Source: Chloroflexota bacterium
GTDB lineage: Bacteria; Chloroflexota; Dehalococcoidia; UBA1151; TMED-70
Reading direction: 5' to 3'
DNA: 29,422 bases
Assembly (NCBI GenBank): GCA_002711965.1
Contig: PASM01000020.1
Coordinates: 9,750 to 39,171 of the forward strand
Below the pieces are notes generated by a model. That model had not been told where the DNA came from. It saw only the letters and a program-made list of their open reading frames with translations, and searched no databases. Made by a program: the position numbers and the translations under genes. Shown here piece by piece: positions 23,791 to 29,422 of this stretch. Numbering within the stretch: the stretch's first letter is position 1; each line of letters begins with the position of its first letter.

Positions 23791-23796
23791 TATAAT
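23791..23796 (+). promoter_or_regulatory. -10 box (TATAAT) before the MFS-SIMPL-lipoprotein operon
   Basis: A perfect TATAAT 22 nt before the ATG at 23819, within an 86-nt gap after the 41-aa frame. A start near 23804 would give a very short leader. TTGATT lies 23 nt upstream, too far for a normal -35. It suggests the downstream operon can be expressed separately from the 22579 operon. Confidence 0.4.
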
Positions 23797-23818
23797 AATT
23801 TCCATAATATTTTCTAAA

Positions 23819-25030
23819 ATGGCCTACTACTCAGATCTATTTAACTTAAAAGAAGAAAAGTTTTTTAAAAATCTAGCGCTATCAAGTATATATATTTATA
23901 CTATAAGATTTATTGATTTTGCTTTAATAACCTGGGTATTAACTAATATAGCTAAAAGCCCATCAAGTATTGGATTCCTTGTTTTTGTCAAATTTGCTCC
24001 AATGGTTTTTTCAGGTTTTTTTTCAGGATGGTTAGTTGATAAATTTGCAAGATTAACTCTTATTCGAGCTGTTATTGTTTTTACCTCTATGTATCTTTTA
24101 TTTTGGTCCGTATATCTTTTTTTATTTGACCCAAGTTTAACTGTTATTTTTCTACTAACATTTATATCAGGAATATTAATAAGCTTAGATATCTCATCAA
24201 GACAATCTTACTTGGCAAGTTTAGTTGGTAGAAAAAACCTTAAGGCTGGTATAGCTCTAAATATAATTTTATTAAATGCTGCATGGTTTATAGGTCCAAA
24301 TATCGGAATGTTTTTTATGAACTTTATGAATCTAGATAAACTATATTTAGTTCTCGTATTTGTTAATAGTATAAATTTATTATTTTTATATAAAATGCCT
24401 AAGTTATCTATTTCAAGATCAGAAAAAAATAAATACTCAGGGATAAGCAAAGGAATAAATTTTGCTCTCTCTAATAAAATTATATTTTCTACCCTTCTGA
24501 TAATCTCTGTAGGAAACTTAACAGCATTCACATTCGAGTCAATGACCCCTTATTTTGCAAGATTTATTTATAATGCAACTCCTGAACAGTTTTCTCTTAT
24601 GATTTCTCTACAAGGGCTAGGCGCATTAATTGGGTCAATAATTTTTTTCCCTTTATTAATAAGAATTACAAGACCTGGAATAATTTTTGCAATGTCAACA
24701 ATTATGCTGTGTATTGGAAGTTTCATTTTTACGACAAATAGCTCATTTTTATCTGGGTGTATTACTGTAGCAATTTTAGGTGCAGGGACAACTTTTTTTA
24801 TGAATATGCATTCTAGAATCCTATTATCTCAAACCCCTAACCCTCTAAGAGGTAGAATACAAGGCTTAGCTCAACTAGGGATAGGATTTTTTCCAATTGG
24901 AAGTTTATTAGTTGGTCTTTTAGGAGACAATATTGGTATTCTTAATAGTATGAGAATATTTTCATACGTAGGGATAATTACTACTGCAATAATATTAATA
25001 TTCTTCAAAGAATTAAAAAATAAATTATGA
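23819..25030 (+). CDS. MFS transporter (MFS_3-like)
   Basis: A 403-aa polytopic protein with about 12 hydrophobic segments. Motif A follows helix 2 as FFSGWLVDKFARLTLI. The central DISSRQSYLASLVGRKNLKAG is typical of MFS_3 exporters, and RGRIQGLAQLGIGFFPIGSLLVGLLGD forms the late region. The substrate is unknown. No Shine-Dalgarno precedes the ATG. The stop overlaps the SIMPL-protein ATG by 4 nt (ATGA). Confidence 0.87.
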   Translation: MAYYSDLFNLKEEKFFKNLALSSIYIYTIRFIDFALITWVLTNIAKSPSSIGFLVFVKFAPMVFSGFFSGWLVDKFARLTLIRAVIVFTSMYLLFWSVYLFLFDPSLTVIFLLTFISGILISLDISSRQSYLASLVGRKNLKAGIALNIILLNAAWFIGPNIGMFFMNFMNLDKLYLVLVFVNSINLLFLYKMPKLSISRSEKNKYSGISKGINFALSNKIIFSTLLIISVGNLTAFTFESMTPYFARFIYNATPEQFSLMISLQGLGALIGSIIFFPLLIRITRPGIIFAMSTIMLCIGSFIFTTNSSFLSGCITVAILGAGTTFFMNMHSRILLSQTPNPLRGRIQGLAQLGIGFFPIGSLLVGLLGDNIGILNSMRIFSYVGIITTAIILIFFKELKNKL

Positions 25031-25857
25031 TAAATAAAATAAAAAAAACTTTTTATATTAATACTCTAATTATTGCTACTATATTTTTATTTTTCGGATG
25101 TAGCAACACATCAGATAAAGAAGATAAAACCATAGCAGCAACTCAAAACAATCAACTTAGAGCCTCCAATCAAATGCTGATGGAAGATAAAGACTATTCG
25201 AATATCTTTTGGATCAAGGGAACTGGTTCAGTAAAGCAAAAACAAGATATTGTTGAGGTAAACATAGCTATTGAAAATAGAGATAAAGAAATAATAAATG
25301 CTACTAAAGTTGTTAATGAAAATATAAGTAAAATTATTAATATTGCAGAAACTATTGGAATTGAAAAAGACCAAATAGTAACTTCAGAATATTCTATTAC
25401 CCCTGTAACTAGATGGGTTGAAAAAGAAGATGAATATGGAAATTATGGAGAGAGTCAAATTATTGCTTACAAAGTTTATAATTCTGTGATAATAAGTTCA
25501 GAAGATAAAGATAAAATAACTAATTTTATAGATAAAGCAAGTCTAGAAACAGGCAATTCATTTAGGGTAAATAATATAAGATTTAAAGCTAAAGTGAATG
25601 ATGAAAATAAAATTTTAGCGAGAGAAAAAGCAGTCGATGACGCTACTAGCAAAGCTAAATTTTATGAAAAAGAATTAGGTATAAAACTTGGAAAAATAAT
25701 ATCTTTTGAAGAATTTCAACCAGGTACTCCTATCAATAAATCTGCTTATGATATGCCTATGATGAGAATGTCAGCAGAAGCAATGCCATCCACAGAATTA
25801 TTTGCAGGGGAATCTGAAATAATTAGTGAAGTTTATATAGGATTTGAAATAGAATGA
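25027..25857 (+). CDS. SIMPL-domain (DUF541) lipoprotein
   Basis: A 276-aa predicted lipoprotein: a basic N terminus, a hydrophobic segment and the lipobox LFFGC (Cys25). A linker of about 30 residues leads to the SIMPL/DUF541 domain. IKGTGSVKQKQDIVEVNIAIE is the family's opening, SEYSITPVTRW and VYNSVIISSED lie in the middle, and REKAVDDATSKA comes near residue 205. The biochemical role of SIMPL proteins is poorly defined; they are secreted or periplasmic and implicated in envelope and oxidative stress. It overlaps the MFS gene upstream and the lipoprotein gene downstream by 4 nt each (ATGA), so the three are translated together. Confidence 0.88.
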   Translation: MINKIKKTFYINTLIIATIFLFFGCSNTSDKEDKTIAATQNNQLRASNQMLMEDKDYSNIFWIKGTGSVKQKQDIVEVNIAIENRDKEIINATKVVNENISKIINIAETIGIEKDQIVTSEYSITPVTRWVEKEDEYGNYGESQIIAYKVYNSVIISSEDKDKITNFIDKASLETGNSFRVNNIRFKAKVNDENKILAREKAVDDATSKAKFYEKELGIKLGKIISFEEFQPGTPINKSAYDMPMMRMSAEAMPSTELFAGESEIISEVYIGFEIE

Positions 25858-26513
25858 ACGTAAAATATTTATTATTTTTTTTAATATTATTATTTATTTC
25901 GTGTAATCAATTGGAAGATAATTATAAATTATGTGATTCAAATTACATATATTGTAATTTTTTTGAAATACAATTTCCAGAAATTTCCCAAATTACAGAT
26001 GATAACGCTCAACTTGCTATAGAAGACCTAAATACTTACAGACAATTAAGTGAAGATCATAAAAACAACCCATCATCAAAATCTGTATTTGAAACTTACA
26101 CAGAAATTTTTATTCCAAGATTTTCTTATCAAATTTTGGATGTAAATGCATTAGAAAAATTATGGTTTGGGCTAGCTTTATATCCTCTTGATCAAAAAAA
26201 TAATCTAACATCTACAACTGATTATTTTTATAGCAATTATCAAACTATAAATAAATCTATATACGGCGAATGTGTTAAGGATAATAATTCATACCTGGAT
26301 TCAGAAAAAAGCAAAATTTATAATTGTTCAAAAGATGGTGTAAAAAGCTATGATTTTTGGGTTTCTGATGATCAATTTATGTGGAGGATGAAATGTGTAT
26401 GGGAAGATGATAAATTTGAGGGAGTAAATCTAAATATTGTAAAATCTGAAATTGTAAAAGCTTCTGATACTTGCAGAAAATCATTTGAAAGCTTTAAGTC
26501 AAAAATTAATTAG
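25854..26513 (+). CDS. Lipoprotein of unknown function
   Basis: A 219-aa predicted lipoprotein with hydrophobic signal and lipobox LFISC (Cys17). The mature part is acidic, rich in Asn, Tyr and Ser, and has several further cysteines (Cys27, Cys34 early; ECVKD, YNCSKD, MKCVWE and DTCRKS late) that could pair in disulfides. No family is recognised. The ATG overlaps the SIMPL stop by 4 nt, and the stop overlaps the convergent sufS by 4 nt. Confidence 0.72.
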   Translation: MNVKYLLFFLILLFISCNQLEDNYKLCDSNYIYCNFFEIQFPEISQITDDNAQLAIEDLNTYRQLSEDHKNNPSSKSVFETYTEIFIPRFSYQILDVNALEKLWFGLALYPLDQKNNLTSTTDYFYSNYQTINKSIYGECVKDNNSYLDSEKSKIYNCSKDGVKSYDFWVSDDQFMWRMKCVWEDDKFEGVNLNIVKSEIVKASDTCRKSFESFKSKIN

Positions 26514-27745
26514 ATTTTACTCGTTTTAAAATAATCAACAGCTTCTTTTAAAGAATCAATAAAGATGTCTATTTCTTTATAAGTATTATAGAGATAAAAG
26601 CTTGCTCTACAAGCTGCAACAATTTCATATGATCTAACTAATGGCATTGCACAATGATGCCCTGTTCTAATAGCCACTCCATATTTGTCTAGAATTTCTC
26701 CAATATCATGTGGATGAACAGAATTATGTGTAAAAGAAATTACTCCTCCTCTATTATTCATATCAATAGGCCCAATAACTTTATAATCAGGTAATTCTTT
26801 TATTTTATCTAAAGCATAGCTTGTTATTTCATCCTCATGCTTTGCTATATTATCCATACCCACTTCAACTAAATAATCTACTGCATAACCTGTAGCAATC
26901 GCATCTGCTATATTTGGAGTTCCAGCCTCAAATTTATAAGGTAAATCATTCCATTTTGCACCTTCATAAGTTACTTCTGAAATCATATCACCACCAAAAT
27001 AAAAAGGATCCATCTTATCAAGTAAATCTTCTTTTCCAAATAGAACTCCTATACCAGTAGGACCTAGCATTTTATGAGCAGAAAAAGCAAAAAAATCACA
27101 ATCTATTTCTTTCATATCAACTGAAAAATGAGGAGCACTTTGAGCTCCATCTAAAACTAATATCGTACCATTTTTCTTAGACATTTCTCTTAATTCATGT
27201 ATGGGATTAATGACACCCAATACATTAGACATATGAGTAATTGCAATTATTTTAGTTTTTTTATCTATAATTTTTTTAGCATTATCTAGATCAATTCTTC
27301 CTTCTAAATCATGATCTAAGTATCTTAATTCAGCATTCTTTTCTAAGCACAATTGTTGCCAAGGCACTAGATTTGAATGATGCTCCATTCTTGAAACTAC
27401 AATATTGTCCCCCTGATTAACTTCTTCTTTTAAACCTATTGAAACAATATTTAAAGACTCACTTGTATTCCTTGTCCAAATAGTTTCATTTGGGGACGCA
27501 TTAATAAAATTAGCAACCTTTACTCGTGAATTTTCATATTCGTCGGTTGCTTCAACAGATAATTTATGAACACCTCTATGTACATTTGAATTGTAGTTAG
27601 TGTAATAGTCATTTAATGACTGAATTACTAAATTAGGTTTCTGAGAAGTTGCAGCATTATCTAAATATACAAGCTTTTTATTGTTCACTTGTCTATCTAA
27701 TATTGGGAAATCGTTTCTTATTTTTTCTATATTGAAATTTGCCAT
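26510..27745 (-). CDS. sufS: Cysteine desulfurase SufS
   Basis: PLP-dependent group II cysteine desulfurase of 411 aa. It removes sulfur from cysteine as a persulfide for Fe-S cluster assembly. YLDNAATSQKP near the start, the PLP lysine Lys225 in FSAHKMLGPTGIGVL, and the persulfide cysteine Cys365 in RTGHHCAMPL match the E. coli positions (226 and 364) within one residue. The ATG at 27745 has AGGAA upstream. No sufBCD or sufU is adjacent. It stands divergent, 67 nt away, from the cysteine leader peptide of the sulfur-transporter gene, which places sulfur use and import side by side. Confidence 0.96.
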   Translation of the reverse strand: MANFNIEKIRNDFPILDRQVNNKKLVYLDNAATSQKPNLVIQSLNDYYTNYNSNVHRGVHKLSVEATDEYENSRVKVANFINASPNETIWTRNTSESLNIVSIGLKEEVNQGDNIVVSRMEHHSNLVPWQQLCLEKNAELRYLDHDLEGRIDLDNAKKIIDKKTKIIAITHMSNVLGVINPIHELREMSKKNGTILVLDGAQSAPHFSVDMKEIDCDFFAFSAHKMLGPTGIGVLFGKEDLLDKMDPFYFGGDMISEVTYEGAKWNDLPYKFEAGTPNIADAIATGYAVDYLVEVGMDNIAKHEDEITSYALDKIKELPDYKVIGPIDMNNRGGVISFTHNSVHPHDIGEILDKYGVAIRTGHHCAMPLVRSYEIVAACRASFYLYNTYKEIDIFIDSLKEAVDYFKTSKI

Positions 27746-27798
27746 AATTTTTCCTGAGATACTTATATTTTAACATTAAATACCAAAAAAAATTATGT

Positions 27799-27804
27799 TA
27801 TTAT
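27799..27804 (+). promoter_or_regulatory. -10 box for the cysteine leader transcript
   Basis: TATTAT, one mismatch from TATAAT, ends 8 nt before the ATG at 27813. Normal -10 to start spacing puts the transcription start at 27811-27813, on or next to the leader ATG, so the mRNA may be leaderless. No clear -35 is seen at 17 nt. Confidence 0.45.
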
Positions 27805-27812
27805 ACAAGTCT

Positions 27813-27884
27813 ATGAATATAAGAAATTTAACAAATAACGGATGTATCTGTTGCTGTTGTATGAACAGCTCCAGGTTTCTTTAA
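27813..27884 (+). CDS. Cysteine-rich attenuator leader peptide, 23 aa
   Basis: A 23-codon frame, ATG to TAA, with Cys11 and then four consecutive cysteines, Cys13-Cys16 (27843-27845 and 27849-27860), so five of six codons 11-16 are cysteine. The peptide begins MNIRNLTNNG and ends MNSSRFL. Upstream of the ATG there is no Shine-Dalgarno but there is a -10 box at leaderless spacing. Codons 21-23 contain the left arm of an antiterminator, followed by an intrinsic terminator and the YeeE/YedE transporter gene. Such runs of regulatory codons are the hallmark of ribosome-mediated attenuation: cysteinyl-tRNA shortage would stall the ribosome here. The peptide itself need have no function. Confidence 0.85.
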   Translation: MNIRNLTNNGCICCCCMNSSRFL

Positions 27885-27923
27885 TTTGTTTTAATTTCAA
27901 AAATAATACAAAATTTAGAAACC
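27874..27923 (+). promoter_or_regulatory. Antiterminator hairpin of the cysteine attenuator
   Basis: GGTTTCT (27874-27880) is perfectly complementary to AGAAACC (27917-27923), a 7-bp stem with a long AT-rich loop that can extend weakly. The right arm includes five of the seven bases of the terminator's left arm (27919-27925), so the two hairpins exclude each other. A ribosome stalled at the cysteine codons would leave 27874-27880 free. A ribosome at the leader stop (27882) would cover it and let the terminator form. Confidence 0.75.
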
Positions 27924-27943
27924 CCTTAAACGGGGTTTTTTTT
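27919..27943 (+). terminator. Intrinsic terminator (attenuator) abutting the transporter start codon
   Basis: AAACCCC (27919-27925), a 6-nt loop TTAAAC, and GGGGTTT (27932-27938) form a perfect 7-bp stem with a GC core, followed without a break by eight T residues (27936-27943). The next base is the A of the transporter ATG. It is the only strong stem-plus-T-tract I found in the window, and it sits before a gene rather than after one, as an attenuator should. Confidence 0.85.
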
Positions 27944-29185
27944 ATGGAAAATTTAATGTTAAAAACAGAAAAAATAAAAGTATCAAATCAAAAAATCTTA
28001 GGTTGGTTATTTTTTGTATTAGTATTTATATTCTCTTTTGCGATATCACAAAATAATTTCTCTGATGCGGCTATTTGGATTGCAGCATGTGGATTAGGTT
28101 TCACTCTGCAAAAATCTAGATTTTGCTTTGCATCATCTTTTAGGGATTTATTTATGTTTGGATCTGGTCATAATATGAAGGCTGTACTTTTAGCAATGTC
28201 TATAGCTTCTGTAGGTTTTGTGGGAATATTAAAATGGATATTGCCAGATCCTGTTCCAGGCGAATTTCCTTCTTCTGCACATGTGCTTCCATTTGGTTTT
28301 TCCACATTAATTGCAGGTACTGTTTTTGGCGTAGGCATGGTAACAGCAGGAGGATGTGTTTCAGGGACAATATATAGAATAGCAGAAGGGTATGTTGCTT
28401 CAATTGTCACAATGATAGGGATTTTTATAGGCACAATTTTATTAGTAATCACTTGGGATTTTTGGTGGGATAATTTTATAAGCAATGAACCAAAAATCTT
28501 TCTACCCTCAACTCAATCCATAGGTTATGGATTTTCATTATTAATTACTATGCTTGGAATTATTTTAGTATATTTCCTAGTTGTCTATATTGAAATAAAA
28601 TCTGGTGTTGGCAGTTTCTCTATATCAAAAAAATCTGATCTTAAATCTAAAAGTTTCTTTGAAACAATCAAGCAAAATATTGATACATTATTCTCAAAAA
28701 GCTGGACAGCTTACTCTGGAGGAATTGCTCTTGGGTTTATTGGAATAGTTTATTTTCTATTTCATTCTCCACCAGGTGTAACCGGTGAAATAATGAAACA
28801 ATCAATGAATATTGCTCAAGGTATAAACCTTTCAGACGGACCTTTAAAAGGAATAGCTTCACTTAGCGGGTGCTTGGGTTCTAGTATCGAATCAGGTATT
28901 ATATCTCATACTTTCGTAAGTACAGTAGGAGTGTTCTTTGGAGCCTTAGTTTCAGCATTGCTTTCTCAAGAATTTAAAATAAGAACTCCAAAAGAAACAA
29001 AAAGATATATTCAATCATTATCTGGAGGAATTCTCATGGGATACTCTGCAAGCCTTGGAATCGGTTGTACTATTGGGGCATTCTTTTCAGCAATACCTTC
29101 ATTCTCTTTATCAGGATGGCTTTTTGGAATAAGCCTTGCAATGGGGGCATTTATTGGAACTAAAATCATTAAATTTATAGGATAA
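27944..29185 (+). CDS. YeeE/YedE-family sulfur-compound transporter
   Basis: A 413-aa inner-membrane protein of the YeeE/YedE (TsuA-like) family, whose studied members import thiosulfate through conserved cysteines. About ten hydrophobic segments form two related halves. Cysteines lie in CGLGFTLQKSRFCF (Cys49, Cys61), TAGGCVSGTIYR (Cys138), SGCLGS (Cys310) and GIGCTIGAFFSAI (Cys375). I chose the ATG at 27944. The longer frame from 27842 reads out of frame through the cysteine leader and adds residues foreign to the family. Thiosulfate or a selenium compound is possible; the cysteine attenuator upstream favours a sulfur source for cysteine. GGGG in the terminator stem is the only upstream purine tract, so the hairpin might also mask initiation. 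Confidence 0.88.
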   Translation: MENLMLKTEKIKVSNQKILGWLFFVLVFIFSFAISQNNFSDAAIWIAACGLGFTLQKSRFCFASSFRDLFMFGSGHNMKAVLLAMSIASVGFVGILKWILPDPVPGEFPSSAHVLPFGFSTLIAGTVFGVGMVTAGGCVSGTIYRIAEGYVASIVTMIGIFIGTILLVITWDFWWDNFISNEPKIFLPSTQSIGYGFSLLITMLGIILVYFLVVYIEIKSGVGSFSISKKSDLKSKSFFETIKQNIDTLFSKSWTAYSGGIALGFIGIVYFLFHSPPGVTGEIMKQSMNIAQGINLSDGPLKGIASLSGCLGSSIESGIISHTFVSTVGVFFGALVSALLSQEFKIRTPKETKRYIQSLSGGILMGYSASLGIGCTIGAFFSAIPSFSLSGWLFGISLAMGAFIGTKIIKFIG

Positions 29186-29187
29186 AA

Positions 29188-29422
29188 ATGAAAAAAATAA
29201 ATGAAATAAACTTAATTAAAATTCCAGTAAAAGATCAATTATTAAGAATAAATGAAATCTTAGAAGAACTATTTTCTAGTAATGGTGGCATCGGAAACTG
29301 TAGTAAAACAAAAATACTAACGACTGATGAATTACTTGTAAAGTATATTCCACCAAAAGCAGTCGAAAAAAAAATCAAAATAAAATTCAAATATGTTGAT
29401 GATATCTGGCACATAACTTTAG
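29188..29422 (+). CDS. Unidentified ORF, partial (3' end outside window)
   Basis: An open frame of 78 codons that runs off the window, beginning 2 nt after the transporter stop and so probably in the same attenuated operon. The product starts MKKINEINLIKIPVKDQ and contains SSNGGIGNCSKTKIL with a single cysteine, then KYIPPKAVEKKIKIKF. No signal peptide or membrane segment is seen in this part. I do not recognise the family. By position it may act with the transporter in sulfur uptake. Confidence 0.65.
   Translation, partial: MKKINEINLIKIPVKDQLLRINEILEELFSSNGGIGNCSKTKILTTDELLVKYIPPKAVEKKIKIKFKYVDDIWHITL

Noticed and set aside
28168..28485. Antisense open frames of 105 and 67 codons within the transporter gene
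   Set aside because: Shadows of a real coding frame; composition and lack of start signals do not support them. The same holds for similar antisense frames inside serS/lysS, sufS, the enolase pair and the MFS genes.
1..29422. CRISPR arrays, insertion sequences, prophage genes
   Set aside because: No regularly spaced repeats, transposase, integrase or terminal inverted repeats were found on reading the window.

Overview
This is a very AT-rich, densely packed bacterial chromosome segment using the standard code (TAA, TAG and TGA stops; ATG, TTG and GTG starts). It carries ordinary housekeeping genes (ligA end, pth, serS, lysS, dus, rsmD, coaD, sufS) mixed with catabolic and transport genes. 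There are no insertion sequences, phage genes, rRNA, tRNA or CRISPR arrays that I can see. All six convergent gene pairs end within 7 bp of each other, which suggests a streamlined genome. The paired enolase-superfamily enzymes, the OYE flavoenzyme, the DUF6159-like membrane protein and the rsmD-coaD-coiled-coil order would fit an AT-rich marine Chloroflexota (SAR202/Dehalococcoidia-like) bacterium. That is a guess from memory and was not tested.

Layout. 1-2486 (+): end of ligA, pth, OYE-family flavoenzyme. 2483-5235 (-): lysS-serS. 5368-5901 (+): GNAT acetyltransferase. 5905-6657 (-): SDR, divergent from a small cupin (6740-7120, +). 7126-12266 (-): a long run in transcription order GNAT, MFS exporter, thioredoxin-like lipoprotein, dus, rsmD, coaD, DivIVA/SepIVA-like coiled-coil protein. 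12366-15472 (+): two tandem enolase-superfamily enzymes and a DUF6159-like membrane protein. 15475-18092 (-): FGGY sugar kinase and FAD oxidoreductase. 18180-20094 (+): MFS transporter and an exported protein with a predicted N-terminal histidine. 20088-21107 (-): Acr3 arsenite permease, with a possible 58-aa ORF and inverted repeats upstream.

21572-23732 looks like a regulatory module. A cobalamin-binding regulator has the CarH photoreceptor motifs (Wx9EH and DxHxxG) but a C-terminal XRE-type helix-turn-helix instead of an N-terminal MerR domain. It is divergent from an operon of two 56-aa cysteine-motif proteins, an SDR without its catalytic tyrosine, and a 41-aa peptide. An MFS transporter, a SIMPL-domain lipoprotein and a second lipoprotein follow (23819-26513).

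26510-29185 concerns sulfur. sufS (-) is divergent from a YeeE/YedE-family sulfur transporter (+). Between them lies what I consider the best find in the window. A 23-codon leader peptide (27813-27884) has five cysteines within six codons. A 7-bp antiterminator (27874-27880 with 27917-27923) competes with a 7-bp GC-cored terminator hairpin and an eight-T tract that ends right at the transporter ATG. This reads as ribosome-mediated, cysteine-responsive transcription attenuation. The leader mRNA is probably leaderless. The window ends in an unidentified ORF 2 nt after the transporter gene.
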